Shown here: positions 23,990-36,015 of the stretch, in pieces
How positions within the stretch are numbered: position 1 is the stretch's first letter
Layout: every line of letters begins with the position of its first letter
Assembly: GCA_021432635.1 (NCBI GenBank)
Contig: MU270026.1
Span: 204,486 to 268,485 of the forward strand
DNA: 64,000 bases
Source of the DNA: Thozetella sp. PMI_491
Lineage: Eukaryota > Ascomycota > Sordariomycetes > Chaetosphaeriales > Chaetosphaeriaceae
Direction of reading: 5' to 3'
Position numbers and translations under genes: made by a program
Notes under the pieces: generated by a model
The model's database searches: none
The model's input: the letters and a program-made list of their open reading frames with translations, nothing else
Told to the model about the DNA's origin: nothing

Positions 23990-24102
23990 ATCATCCTCCG
24001 GATGCCCTACTCTGGGAAGGGAGAGTTCGCTTGGGCCTCCCAAACCTTCTTTTTAGCTTTTCTTCCTGGGAGGGTCTTCCCCAGCGCACAGAGATCGCCG
24101 CC

Positions 24103-25462
24103 ATGGCCTCCAACAGTTCGGCCGTCGATCCGGCAGCCTTAGCGCTGATTTACCCGATGCCCACGGGCGACCCGTCCGTGACCTCAAAAGTGCTTGCGTC
24201 AATATGGATCATGTTCACCATCTCCACCATCTTCCTAGGGCTTCGTGTGTACTGCCGTTCGATTCGGACGAAGACTATGTGGTGGGATGACTACCTCTTG
24301 ATTACGGGCTGGGTCTTGATGCTGGTAGCGGTGGCTCTGCAGACAGAGATCTTCCGCGATGGGTACTTGGTAACAGCGCTCTCGGGACCAATCATCAGCC
24401 CCGCGAATCTGGCTTCGGACAGTGTGATGAAGATTTCACTCGCCTTCAGCAAGACCTCTTTTTCTGTCATGTTGTTGAGAGTCACCAAGAAGGGTTGGGT
24501 ACCTTGGGTGATCTATGCCTGCACCGCTATCATGGACATTGCCTGTCTAGTCCATGCTGTGCTCACTTGGCGAGCCAGCTGCGGCGTTCCGGCGGCATCT
24601 TTCAACTGGCAGCCGTGCTGGTCGACAGACAGTGGCATTTGGATGAACATGATCGGCGCTAGTAAGTTTGTTTGCTATAGTTCTTCAGAGAGCGACCCGC
24701 GTCGCTACTGCCCAGCCGCGTATACTGATCGTTGTCCACTAAATAGTCATCTCCGCCGTGACCGACTTCATTCTCGCGCTTGTGCCAATCTACGTTGTCT
24801 GGGGTCTGCAAATGCCTAGACGAGAGAAATACGGTGTAGCCGTCGCCATGGGAATCGGTATTCTGTAAGCAGAATCTCGCACAGGTTATCCCTAGAGAAG
24901 ATCATGCCCCGTTTTGCTAACCACTTATAAATCGTAGTGCCGGTGCTGTTGCTGTTCTCCGAGCTGTCGAGGCTAACCAGGTAACCAAAGTCGTCGGTCC
25001 TGCCTGTGAGTACCCAAGTCATCTAAAACTACCCGTCGGCGCCCAAGCCCAAGTTGCTAAACTACCTTTTGTCAAGTTTCCTACCGTCTTGCCGATTTGA
25101 GCATCTGGATCCACGCAGAGGCCGACGCTGCCTTGGTCGCCTGCTCTATCCCGGCCCTACGCGTCCTCTTCCGCGACTTCAAGAAGTACTTCACGACTAG
25201 CTCCCGCTCCCGCTCCAACGGACAGCAATATATCCGATCCAACCAGCAAAGCAAGTTTCACGGCGGAATGAACTCCAGCATTGCTGGAGCGACCACGGTG
25301 AAGCCCGACAACGACAGTGAGACTAGCATCTTGTCCGACAAGAATGGAATACGACAAACCCGCCACGTGATCATCGAATATGACACACCAAATCACCATA
25401 AATATGGAGAGCAAGGCATCGAGCTTGAAAGCCAGCGAAAGCCACCTAGCCGTCGACCGTAA
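24103..25462 (+). CDS. Rhodopsin-domain (PTH11-related) integral membrane protein
   Basis: Exons 24103-24661, 24747-24864, 24938-25005 and 25077-25462, all in phase, 376 residues. The Rhodopsin_dom layout is clear: a first helix (WIMFTISTIFLGLRVYCR), the hallmark WWDDYLL, further helices through VPWVIYACTAIMDIACLVH, a segment with conserved cysteines, then ITDFILALVPIYVVWGLQM-like and MGIGILAGAVAVLRA helices. The soluble tail holds phospho-prone and low-complexity sequence. Homologues are plasma-membrane proteins of the PTH11-like receptor group; ligand and signalling route are unknown here. Start chosen at the ATG in good context (GCCGCCATGG). Confidence 0.9.
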
Positions 25463-26638
25463 TTGACAGGTCGTCGATTACGTGGTTGGCCTTGTTCATC
25501 CCAAGATGTAAATACCAGCAGGACAAGGCCGAGGCTTTCGATGGCATTTCCAGTGGCCACGAAGCTGCACATGCTGTATAGATGAGGTGTAACACTAAAA
25601 AAGTACTGTTCCTGTTAGATAGAGCTGCGCTGCGTCGCATTTGGACATAAAAGGCCCGCGCTGAATGAATAAACATCAAAAAGGATTCAATTCAATCCTC
25701 AATTTGCAGCCCGAGGGTCTCCTTGTGCCTATCTCGCATAACTCAACACACAGGTAAAAGTGCTTGGACGTCCGGACTGACAACATGGTACGTAAGATAA
25801 CTACCCAGGGAATTAATTGCCAACAGTATCTTGGTGTCTTGGATAAGCAGCCAACTTCTGCTGGTTCACATTTTGCTAGCGTTGGGCTTTTCGCCCTCTC
25901 CAGGCTAACTCCTGATTGCCACTGACGCCCGACTCTGTCATCTCTTGTCATTGTTTCTACATTATGGGCCCGACTAGAATCTGAAAGCAGTATTGCTAGC
26001 CCTTAAGGGCATCGCACTACCAGTGGTGCTTGCTAACGCAAGGCATCGAACATTGGCCTAAGAATTCACCAACTGGTGGCACCCATTACCGCCGAAAGAG
26101 GGGGGTGTAGGGGCTTTACATGGGAGATGACCAATAGGAGGGCGGCACAGACGCATTCGAGCGGCACGCATGACGCCGTCTCACGCCTGGAATGATGGAG
26201 CAGCCCTCCCGCCCAAACAGCGCGCCCGCTTTGTGTTCTGTGTCCATTGCGACGGCACAACGGCGCCACCGTGCACTGAGTCTGGATAAGCGAGCGACGC
26301 GGCACGAAGCAAGGCGCTCGATTTGGAGCCAGATTTAAGGTTGAATGCCAAGAGATGCCAAGAGATCAGGTAGGGATCCTTGGCAATGGGGCGTTTAGAT
26401 CTGGCAGATCCACGACTAGTCGCGGCAAAAGCCAGGGGCCAAACTAACGGCGTCCTTGAGGAGCGCGCATCGTCACGCTCCCAATTTTGATGAGGCTGCG
26501 AGAAGCTATGCGATATCCTTTGAACTATTTTAATTTGATGATCTATATTCTCTGGCTAATAAAGACCAGCTTTTCCTTGGACTTTTGCCCCTTCGGCTGC
26601 GTTAACAATGAGCTGCCTCCTCTATGAGCTACTCGAGA
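25463..26638. other. Intergenic, nothing recognised
   Basis: Tail-to-tail spacing between the rhodopsin-domain gene and the hydrolase gene. A tandem ATGCCAAGAG doublet near 26345-26365 is the only structure noted. Confidence 0.45.
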
Positions 26639-27592
26639 TCACACCATAATTTTGGAAAGAAGCTCGTCTAGCTCCTTCGCAACCAATTCTGGGTTGTCCT
26701 TTTGCACGAAATGTCCCGAATTCGGAGCCAGCAAAGGTCCCTTGGCCCTCTCGCCCTCCGTAATCTTGGCGAGTCCCTCGTTGTATGTATGCCAATACGG
26801 GTTGGCATAGGTCCGGGTCAGCAGCTTCTGGCGGCCCATCTTCGCCGACTCCTCTACAAAGGTCTCAAAGTCGTGCCCCACGACCGTCACAAACGGCCCA
26901 CAACCTCCCGGGCCTTTGAGAACCGGCGAGTCGCTTCCGGGCAGTAGCGTTGCCAGATTCTTCCTGCTAAGCCCCTCTCGGCTGCCGACATCTGGGTGGA
27001 ACGTCTTCCTCACGCCCTCCCGCTCGGTTCGCAAAGCCTCGGGCGTGATGCCGGCGGGGAGTACGCTGGCGTCGAAATTTTCGGCATCCGGGTCCGGGAA
27101 AATCGAGACAAAGTCGGAGTTGGCCAGAACGCTGTCGAGCAACAGCAGAGCCGAAACCGTCCCAGGGTACTCCTGGGCGTACAGACGGGCCAGTGCACAA
27201 CCGATCGAGTTGGCGACCAAGATCAACGGCACGCTTTCCAGCTCTGCGATTCCAAGCTTCCCGTTGACGATCTGCCCCAGTAATTGGTGCAGGTCCCTCA
27301 CTACACTGATGCAATCGTGCGCATGGGCAGGGTCAGAGGCCAACTTGTCTTGGGGGTCTCGATCCGTAGTCTGGCCCTGGCCGAAGCGGTCGTACGTCAG
27401 GATGGAAGGCAAGTCAGCCTCTTTGCGCAACTCCTTGAGCTTGGCGATGGCTGCGGACCACCCTGCCTGCGGCAAACCGAGACCGTTGAGGAAGACCAGG
27501 AGATGTGGCTTCGCTGTCGGAGAAGGCTCAAGCCGATAGCATATCTGCGATCCAGGCTTTGTTGAAAGCTCCAGGAATTGGAAGCCGTCCAT
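26639..27592 (-). CDS. Alpha/beta hydrolase
   Basis: 317 residues from the first real ATG at 27592 (in-frame sequence continues upstream but only from a TTG). Core strand and loops are typical: LLVFLNGLGLPQAGW near the oxyanion loop, LTYDRFGQGQT, nucleophile Ser129 in ANSIG and His294 in NSGHFVQ. The elbow is A-N-S-I-G rather than G-x-S-x-G, seen in some fungal members. No signal peptide from this start. The reaction could be ester or amide hydrolysis; no substrate can be named. Its start faces the next hydrolase gene across about 615 bases. Confidence 0.82.
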   Translation of the reverse strand: MDGFQFLELSTKPGSQICYRLEPSPTAKPHLLVFLNGLGLPQAGWSAAIAKLKELRKEADLPSILTYDRFGQGQTTDRDPQDKLASDPAHAHDCISVVRDLHQLLGQIVNGKLGIAELESVPLILVANSIGCALARLYAQEYPGTVSALLLLDSVLANSDFVSIFPDPDAENFDASVLPAGITPEALRTEREGVRKTFHPDVGSREGLSRKNLATLLPGSDSPVLKGPGGCGPFVTVVGHDFETFVEESAKMGRQKLLTRTYANPYWHTYNEGLAKITEGERAKGPLLAPNSGHFVQKDNPELVAKELDELLSKIMV

Positions 27593-28208
27593 CTTGTCCG
27601 TACAAAGGCTAGGGTATTTCAAGACAAAGACGTGGGAAGATTCAAGCAACTGCAATAAGATTAGGAGAAGAAGCTTAAGCTGATTTCTTGGGCGCTCCAA
27701 CCTTAGGTAGGCGGTCGGGCTTGATGTGGGGGTTATGGTTAGTTCTTATATACGATTTTAGCACGATCTGCTTCGCGCGATCAAATAGGCCGAGCAACGA
27801 CGTCTCTCCAGCTTAATCAGCGGCAGCCCGTAAAAAAAAGAGAAAGGGGCAAGGCCGGCTTGGCACCTATGGCTTGGGCCGCTTAGGCACCGAATTTGGC
27901 ATCAAACGAACAGAAGTCGAGAGCCAACAAAAGTTCCCAAGAAATCCACAAGCTAGACGTTCGTGGCGGCCCCTAGTGCTTAGCATGCGATGATAGCAAG
28001 CATTGATCGGCGTAGTTCGGCTGCCGGGCGGAAGGGAAGTGCCAGCTGCCAGCGCTTCCAGTACCTAACTTAAAACGAGAGTGCACCCCCGGATTCGCGC
28101 CTATAATGGCACCCTGCCTCCTCCACATTTGTCGCCGCCGATTCTGACTCGTCATCTTTGTGCTTTTCGTCCATCACCACCCTGACAGATCCACTCGAGC
28201 TGCATAGG
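27593..28208. promoter_or_regulatory. Divergent promoter between two hydrolase genes
   Basis: The intervening DNA has CGTATATAAG on the minus strand at 27745-27754, about 155 bases upstream of the 27592 start, a plausible TATA element. The two flanking genes belong to the same broad fold but are not close copies. Confidence 0.4.
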
Positions 28209-28980
28209 ATGTCCCCGGTGCTATTTCTCGTTCCCGGGCTTTGGGAAGGACCCCGAGCCTATGCCCCGCTAAAATCCTCGCTTGAGCAGTCCGGGCTCTC
28301 AGTGACCATCACGTTTTTGCGCAGCACGGGAACACGATATCCCGGCAATCCTACCATGGCAGACGATATTGCTGGGATTCAAGCCGACCTAGAAAAAGTC
28401 GTCGAGGCTGCAGGGTCCAACGGCGTCGTCGTCGTGCTCCATTCTGCCGGAGGCTTCATTGGGAGCAACGCGCTGCGAGGCTTGACCATCGGCTCCCGCA
28501 AAGAGCAGGGGAAAGAGGGCGGCGTGACCAAGATTGTCTTCATTGCCGCGGGAGTGGCTCCGGAGGGGTCCGATACATTTGGTGGCCCCTTCATTGTCGA
28601 CTTGGTACGGTGTCGACGTTTTTCCACCAAGTCACTCATGGTCTAACGAAGCACAGGATGATGGAAGCTGTGTCTGCAAGGACTCGAAAGAAGCATTGTT
28701 CCACGACCTCCCTGCGGCAGACGCCGACAAGTGGCAGGACACATTAAGCGTCCAGCCGGTCCTCGACCACTGGAAGACCAAGGTCACATATTGCGGCTGG
28801 AGAGATGTGCCGAGCACGTATATTATCTGTGAACAAGACCAGTTGTTGCCGACTCAGGTGCAAGAGCTCATGGCTACCACGGCGGGATCGACGGTCATCA
28901 GGCTTGCAGCCGGCCATATGGCACATCTCTCTGCTACCGAGAAACTAGCCCAGATATTGGTCCAAGAAGCGGCAGTATGA
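28209..28980 (+). CDS. Alpha/beta hydrolase (AB_hydrolase_6-like)
   Basis: Exons 28209-28604 and 28657-28980, phase 0, 239 residues. The N-terminus MSPVLFLVPGLWEGP is the first strand and oxyanion loop; Ser79 lies in VVVVLHSAGG and His219 in AAGHMAHLS. The family covers small esterases and lyase-like enzymes related to salicylate or methylketone esterases. No targeting signal seen. The intron (52 bases) is bounded by GTACGG and CACAG. An upstream in-frame ATG at 28158 exists but would add a non-conserved 17-residue leader. Confidence 0.82.
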
Positions 28981-29985
28981 ACTTCGAAATCATGCCATAG
29001 TCTGAGCGAACCTGAAACCTCGTAGCCCATTCTGGTTTGCCGTAGCATTTCGAGACCAAAAAAGGCGATAACTCACATACCGTTACTAATTGCGCGCATT
29101 CGGGTTCCACGGCAGGCACTGCCACCGTGACTTTCCGCCCTATCCATTATCGCCCGAGCTTGTGCCTGGGAATATCCGGTAGCTCACTCCGGCCTATTGG
29201 AACGGCGAGAGATGCAGTGTATTATGACGTGAGAAAAGACCCCACAAGTCCCGGGACCCTATTCGGAACTGGGCAGTTCCTTTGCTGAATGCCTCACCTC
29301 GTTCGGCAGCGTAGCAAGACTAAGACGAGGATGAGCAGCGTCAATTGCCTTCGGGATGCTGTGCCCTCAAAGCATACTGCCTTCCTCTTTCTCGCATGCC
29401 CGCCACTTCGGCAGAGCAATCCAACTGCGGCTTGGGAGCTGTTGGTCTGCACAGCTCTCGTTGCTACGCCGCACGCACCCGACGGTGTGCTCACTTCTGT
29501 GTCGCGTTCGCTTCAGGCGGGGGGCCGGAACTTTCCACATGCAGGTTAGCGAGCGGATTAGCCGCCAGGTCTTGGCAAATGAGATGCGGCGACAACCCGC
29601 ATGTCTACGATGGCACCATCAAACCGCGGGCACAGCCACCACCAAACCCCCGGTCATATATATAGTCACTTGGCTTCTCGAGGGGGCGGGCCGGGAAAAG
29701 CGCGACGCCCAAAGGGTCAGGTACAGTCGTCTGCCGTGGAGCTGTGCAGCGCCTAAGCGCCAGCCCCTCGCGCATGCTCCCATCACATCTGAGGGGGCCG
29801 GAATGCCATTGGTCCAACGACTGGGTAGGTTTTAGACAGCCGGGCATTTCGAACCCCTAATAAATAGTCTTGGCGTCGGTCACCGAGGGCGACGCTGTGA
29901 TATTCACCATTGTGTGAACGAAATGATCCATCCAAGAGAAGCCACAAATACATTCTCGTTGTAAACGAATACTTCCTTCGCCGCC
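28981..29985. other. Intergenic with possible upstream TATA
   Basis: About 1 kb without a gene. CATATATATAG at 29655-29665 may serve the DOMON-b561 gene 320 bases downstream. Confidence 0.4.
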
Positions 29986-31572
29986 ATGAATTCCTCATTT
30001 TTGTGGACTGTCGCTTTACTACGTAAGTGTCTACCCTTGGCCGTGTGCGGCCCTGATCGCCGCTTACTCTGCCCCAGTTGCTGCAAACTTCGTCAAGGCG
30101 GACAGCCCCAAACCCGCCGTCTCGAACCTGTACTTTTCTAACCTCCAGAGCTCATTTGCCATCAACCTGCCCCCAAATTCTGACGATGTAAACTTTTATC
30201 TCGTCGCGCCAACATGGTATTCCTACTTTGCAGTGGGAATCGGCTCTACGATGGCCGGTTCCCTGATGCTTGTGGCCTACTCGGCAGCCGACAATCAACG
30301 TGAGCCCCCGGCTTCGTTGCCACCAAGAAATGGCTAACATCTGAACCTTCCCCTAGACGTCACAGTTAGCCCTCGTCTCGGAACGTAAGCTTGCGAGGAC
30401 ACTCGTCTGCGCTGCAGTCCCAAGGCTAACGGTGCATGCAGCGGAGACACAGAGCCGCCATACTATCCAGGTGTGACAGTTTCTCTAAGCAGCAGCTCCT
30501 CCATACAGAATGACAGTTTTGTGGTCTTCGGTACTTGCAAGGGATGTCGTGCCTGGCGCGGCGGCTCTCTCGCGACCGATTCAGCGACTCAGCCTTTCAT
30601 ATTTGCCGTGGGGCCAAACCTTGCCTTCGCAAGCGACGACTTGTCAGCCGGACTGCGGCGGCATATCGGCTATGGTTCGTTTGTTCCTCTCCGCTGTAGC
30701 GGTTGCTCTCTCTCGAGCTGACGAGCTTGATTTTGTAGGGCACTTTACGATGAACACGACACAAGCCTCGGGGCCCGATGCCTCCAACCTTTTTGCTACT
30801 GCGGCCTTCGATAATACCGTCATCACCGGTGCCACTGCGAGCGGCGGTATCCATGATGACGCGGATAGGAAGGCCCTTGCGCACGGCGTCCTGATGGCAC
30901 TGGCTACTCTTGTGGCTGCTCCACTCGACACGCTCGTGGCAAATGCCCTACGACGATGGATAGTTGCGCACATATTGACCTCCACCTTACTCTTCATCCT
31001 AGTCATCGCCGGTTTCGGCACTGGGATTTCTCTGAGCCCAGAGTATATCTGGGTACGTTATGCTACCAAGAAGACAAGGAGAAAGCAAGTTAACTGTCAT
31101 GTAGTCGCAATCGTTCCGATCCCCTCATCAAGTGCTCGGATTCGTTGCATTCGCCCTTCTGATGCTGTTGCTGGTTCTTGGTGTCGGCGGCCAGGTTGGA
31201 AAGGTGGCCGCAGGGCGCCAAGAGCAGCAGCAGGAACAGCAAAAGCCTAGGTGGCATGAAAGGGGATTTCGGGTCCATGCCTGGATCGGACGAGTGCTCT
31301 GGCTGATATTGCTCGTGAACTGTGGCGTGTAGGTGCTCCCCCGGGATCTGTGCAATTAGAGGGTGACATTAACTGACGAGACATCTAGTGGCCTGAAGAC
31401 CGCTGCTGCCAGCACGACCTTCATCATCGGCTATGCCGTTCTTGCAGCCGGTGCGTGTATCGCCACCGCCATGATTCTGGGCTGCCTCTATCTTTGCTTC
31501 CGAAAAGATCGGAAGTCAAAGGACCAGGAAGAAGATGCGGCGCATCAGCTAGCGTCCATTTATGACCACTGA
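29986..31572 (+). CDS. DOMON-cytochrome b561 membrane protein
   Basis: Seven exons in phase: 29986-30022, 30078-30299, 30357-30384, 30442-30674, 30739-31052, 31105-31328 and 31389-31572, 413 residues. A signal peptide spans the first exon junction. The DOMON (cellobiose-dehydrogenase-cytochrome-like) heme domain covers about residues 25-190. The b561 part follows with its four helix histidines visible in LAHGVLMAL, IVAHILTS, HQVLGFVAF and HAWIGRVLW, then a fifth helix and a charged tail. The combination carries electrons across the plasma membrane, often for extracellular metal or ascorbate-type reduction. Five of seven exons are under 240 bases, so simple gene callers may mis-model it. Confidence 0.9.
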
Positions 31573-32750
31573 AGTCCTTATTGCCCGACCGTGGCATGTA
31601 TGAGGAATGTGTGGAATAACCGGTCGTGGCAAATTGACCCAGGGTCCGTCCCGCGAGAACAGGTGGGAGGTTATCTATTCAGCGCAATATGGCTTCTAAA
31701 ATAAGGGAATCCCTTGAATTTACAGGGGGGCGGGAGCGGGCCGGTACCAGCTACTGGAGGCGTAGGACGTAGGAGTCAACGAATTTTATTAGTGACCCGA
31801 ACTATGCTTGGGGCGTTCGGTCGGTCAATGATATTTATTGTGTGGTGTTCCTAAATCTTAACCCCCTAAGGTACTCGCCTTTCGCCACAAACAGCCCAGC
31901 GCTTCCCAATGTATTGTGAGGAAGTGTACCTATAGATCAGCTAATCCTGACCCGCGACTTGGCTTGACTTGCCTATAGCAGCATTTCAGGTTTAGGGTGA
32001 AAGAAGCTTGTCTTTCCTAAATGGTATGGTACAGACGACTCTTGCAGAAGATCGGTAGTTAGAATTTTTGCGGATCTGTTGAGCTTGGGTTAGTTACCCA
32101 CACCACTTTCCACGGGTCAGGCCAGAGCAAGGGAGGGAGGGTCTTGGACTATACACTCCGCCCTCTAGGCTTATACTCTTTGGGCACGATAACCCCACCT
32201 GTGCTGATGGTGCTGACGGCCTCATCTCTGGATTCAGCTAACATGCCCACTAGGCACCTACGAGATCGCTTCACCTCGTGGCCCTCGGCTATGGCCTATA
32301 GCATGCCAATGCCCATCATTCGCATCACCGGTTACCCCTCTATCGTATTTAGCTGCCTTGTTAAAGAATTTTTGCAGATGCAGTGGGCCTTGGGTTCGAC
32401 GCTATCCGAATTTTGTTCAATCTGCAGCCCTGTGGTTCGGCACCACGCTTATTGGAGGCGGTGTTATCCAAGCCTGCCTTAGCGGTCTTTTCTACCAGGG
32501 ACGAGCGTATTCGGGGACGAGCGTATCGGGGGACGAAAACGTGATGCCCTGTGGGGGCTGAAAAATGCTTTCCCCGGTCGATAGCAATCTTACGTCTCCG
32601 CCCAACGGTGATCAGGGATCCTTGCTTCGTAACGAGCGTCGGTTCGACATCAACGCGTGGCCATCGACAACTCTCACTCAAGCTTCAGCTTTCGGTCTCG
32701 TCGGCGCGACCTCAGACAATTCCGCCTCACGACCCCCCGGTCAGGGCAGC
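31573..32750. other. Intergenic; small tandem repeat
   Basis: No gene recognised. A GGGACGAGCGTAT unit is repeated twice, with a third partial unit, at about 32498-32537, just before the short-chain dehydrogenase. The dehydrogenase frame is open back to an ATG at 32565, so its true start may lie inside this span. Confidence 0.4.
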
Positions 32751-33915
32751 ATGCTGCTTTATACCATCCTCATCGGTCTTGTTGTCATCGTTATCTTCGT
32801 CCTCACAATGTCGGAATTCTGGGAAATGGCCCGTGTCACCCTCTTCGGGTCGAGCAACAGTGCATCGCGCGGAGGCGCCGCTGCCTTTAACCCGGCACGC
32901 GACATCCCGTCTCTAGCGGGGAGGGTAGTACTCATCACGGGCGCGGCGGGCGACCTCGGTCGGCAGACCGCTATCGAGCTGGCTCGCTACGGCCGGCCGG
33001 CCCGCATCTATGTTGCTGATCTTCCCCGGGACGACGCGGCCAAGAAAGCGCTGGCACAGCAGATTACCCATGAAGCCTATGGAGATGCGGCGACTGGTAC
33101 GGAAGGCGCCGCGCGGCCTACGGAGATTCGCTTCCTGGACCTGGACCTTGCTTCGCTAGCCAGCGTCCGGAAATGTGCCGCCGATTTTGTTGCTCAAGAA
33201 GGCCAGCTGGATATTCTCCTTCTGAACGCAGGGATCATACAAATGGCGCCGAGATTGACTACAGAAGGCTATGAGGCGCATTTTGGCATCAATTACCTCG
33301 GGCACGCGCTTTTGAGCAGGCTGCTAGCGCCGACGCTGGTTCGCACGGCCGAGCGGCAACTGGGAGCCGATGTACGCATAGTCGTTGTCTCGAGCGAGGG
33401 CCATATTATGACACCCAAAGGCGGTATTGACTTCGATCAATTGAAGACGACATGCGCCAAGATGGTGGGTTCCCTTTTTCACGATTATTCTATATCCTAG
33501 GTAAGACAGAAGAGGCTCATTGTTTCGATGCGTGTAGGACTATGCGAAACGGTACGGGCAAAGCAAAGTCGCCCTGATCGGCTTAATGAGACACCTCAGC
33601 CGGGAGTATCCGCAACTTAAGGCAGTTGCGATTCACCCCGGTAGGATCATTACTGGCATGGCCAGGGGGCTGGAGAAGGAGAGTACCCTCGTCCGCTGGA
33701 CTAAGCCCATTGCACCGCTGCTCTGCGTACCGGTAGCGGTGGGCATTAGGAACCACCTGTGGGCTACGACAAGCCCGGATATCTCGAGTGGCATGTATTA
33801 CGAACCCGTGGGCGTGCCCGGGACGGAGTCTGCAGCGGCGAAGGACGAGAGTTTGTTGCAGAGGCTGCGCGAATGGACCGACAATGCATTGGCCGGAATC
33901 GAGCTGCTTGAGTAA
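32751..33915 (+). CDS. Membrane-anchored short-chain dehydrogenase/reductase
   Basis: Exons to 33464 and 33538-33915, in phase. From the ATG at 32751 the protein has 363 residues; ATGs at 32565 and 32808 are alternatives. I prefer 32751 because a hydrophobic anchor (LLYTILIGLVVIVIFVL) starts at once. The Rossmann fold follows: cofactor loop T63GAAGDLG, NAG, Ser214 and the catalytic Y244-x3-K248. It resembles retinol-dehydrogenase-12-like SDRs that reduce lipid or steroid carbonyls on the ER face. Its tail-to-tail neighbour is a DUF1295 reductase-like membrane protein, so both may act on lipids, but this is inference. Confidence 0.87.
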
Positions 33916-34091
33916 GCAGCTTGATCGCCACGGATTCCTGATGCACACTGAGCATGGGTCCCTTATACCTAGAGGTACTCGGGCTGAAGAGACTCAAAGC
34001 TTTGTAATTCGAGTGGCAGTACATGAATCCATTATACCTGACTATGAGACAGAATACAAGGTAGGAGATCAAGACATCGTCGCGTCTAACC

Positions 34092-35208
34092 TCAGAAGCT
34101 ATTGTGGACCACCTGCTCAATGGCCGCACCTGCAGCACCGGCTCCAACCACAATCCAGAGCCACTTGTTGGTGAGCACATCAGACCTCGGCCAGAAGGAG
34201 TTGTGCGTCTCCTTGAACTTCTGGAAATCGTGATGCTTCTCCGGACTCGACTGGGAGTATCGACGTTCTTGGTGCGCCTCGGTTTTCTTGTCCCCGCTAA
34301 CGTAGCGCAGATAGACATAGTTCATGATGCTTCCAAAGATCTCAATGGGAGCCAACATGTCGGATCCGTACAGCAGCAGCGGGAAGGAGAAGTGAATGAG
34401 AGCATCACCAAGATAACTAGGACTGCATTAGCAGGTCTCTCGGGTCTTCTGACATTGGCTAGTGGACTTACTTTGGATGTCGGACCAGGCTCCATACACC
34501 TTCCTTGCACACGGCTCTCTTGTCTTGTTCGGACTCCTTGAACCGGGCCAGCTGCCAATCTGCAATGACCTCCAAAGCCAAACCAGTCGAGAACAAGCCG
34601 ACAGCGCAAGCTTGCACCAATGGGTGATAGCCGGTCAGGGCTGCCCCCGGATGGTGAAAAGGGGCAGCGAGGGGCAGCGTCAGAATGGTCTGGGCCAAGG
34701 CCTCGGGGATGAAGAGGGTGAAGAAGGCCTTGTTCCAGAACCCATCTTCCTTCTTGGCGATCTCATAGCGCGGATCATCATGGCCTTGGCCTTCCCGACG
34801 ACGCTGGATGCTCCGACTAGCAATTCGATAGAAGAGCCTACCACCCCACAGGGTCGCGCCGGCGACAAGCAGTCTCTCTGGGCGCGACAGGTGGGCCAAC
34901 GCTTGGCCGAGAGTTAGTCCGCGATATACCATCCTGCGGCCCACGGCACTCCACCACACGTTTATCACGGGTGCGGCGGGCCATAGCCAGTCTTTGGCCT
35001 CTACGTTGTCAGTGGCTCTCCCGGCGATATAGGCTGCCACTGCCAGGGAGCCATGGATCGAGAGGCTGGGGAGAATGGTGTCTTTGAATATGCCCACATC
35101 GAATAGCTCGCGCCGCCAGCTGTTGTGGTACACGATGGTCGTCGGCGGCGGCCCCGACGTATCGTTCAGATGCCCCTGCAGGGCGGCGGGACGGTCGAGG
35201 TAAGACAT
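34092..35208 (-). CDS. DUF1295 (steroid 5-alpha-reductase/ICMT-fold) membrane protein
   Basis: Exons 34472-35208 and 34416-34092, joined through RHPN-YLGD, 353 residues, start ATG at 35208 (MSYLDRP). Several hydrophobic helices are followed by the diagnostic C-terminal block: GVWSLVRHPNYLGD, then FGSIMNYVYLRYVSGDKK and a polar tail. In the family this region binds NADPH or S-adenosylmethionine and acts on lipids or isoprenoids; DUF1295 members in fungi are mostly uncharacterised. A final hydrophobic segment (WLWIVVGAGAAGAAI) may be another helix. Confidence 0.85.
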
Positions 35209-35624
35209 CGTGTGCTCTGGGAGCCAAGACTCAATTCTCAGGAGCCGTCTGTGGTCTCTGGCAAGCGAGATGATTTGCTGGGAGCTGATGAACGGCTTGG
35301 CCGTGGACGACGTCAAAGTGCGGGGTGCCGGGGGGGTCGGGTGCCCATGATAGGCTGCCTATGACGAGCATACCTACACCTTGACATAATGCCTTAATAA
35401 TCGAGGCGGCCGGTGATTCGCGAAAGAAAGTTTTGCCGATACTTGGCTGGGAGGCACGGTCGCAGTCGTAGACTGGCTGCATCGATGCACGATTGGCTTG
35501 ACAGTCGAGTCTGAAGCCTTATGCAAACTCAAGCGCCGAGCTGGTGTCTTGGCTCCACCGGCGTGGTGTAGTAGGTGAAAGACTTCTTCATGGGCGTCAC
35601 CACCTAAAAGTTTCTCTATGCATT
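35209..35624. other. Intergenic, nothing recognised
   Basis: Upstream region of the DUF1295 gene. No clear TATA or coding signal. Confidence 0.4.
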
Positions 35625-36015
35625 GAATAGTACCTTGTTTACGAGCAGAGTATTGAATTTTATTTCTTCTTTCTGTCCTCCTCTCCCCCTCCTTGGACTG
35701 TTCGTCTAGATGCCACGCACAATTGAGACCAATAGCCATACGTCTACGTGGTTACCGAATAGTACCTTGGTTGCGACTGGAGCATTGACCTTGGCTCTTT
35801 TCTTTTTCTTCCCTTGTGTTAATCTGTTCGTCTGAACTTTGCGTGAAGTGCGCCGCCGAGACGAAGTGCCGAAAGCTTAGCTAATGAATAGCTTCCCTGC
35901 TTGCGAATGGCGCATCGAATTTTCTTTTCTTTTTCCTTTCTTCTCCGAGCATGACGATGCGCTCGGACTGCAGCGAAATCCAATGGAACGCTGCTCAAGC
36001 ATTGCGGTGTCGACT
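35625..36015 (+). repeat. Three diverged ~130 bp tandem units
   Basis: Units start at GAATAG near 35625, 35757 and 35886, spaced 132 and 129 bases. Each has a GAATAG lead, a GCG or ACG with GAGCA/GCATTGA or CATCGA block, then a TTTCTT-rich pyrimidine tract. The copies are well diverged, so this is an old duplication. It may lie in the promoter of the Q/S-rich protein gene. Confidence 0.55.

Noticed and set aside
26916-27539. 207-residue plus-strand frame
   Set aside because: Antisense shadow of the minus-strand hydrolase.
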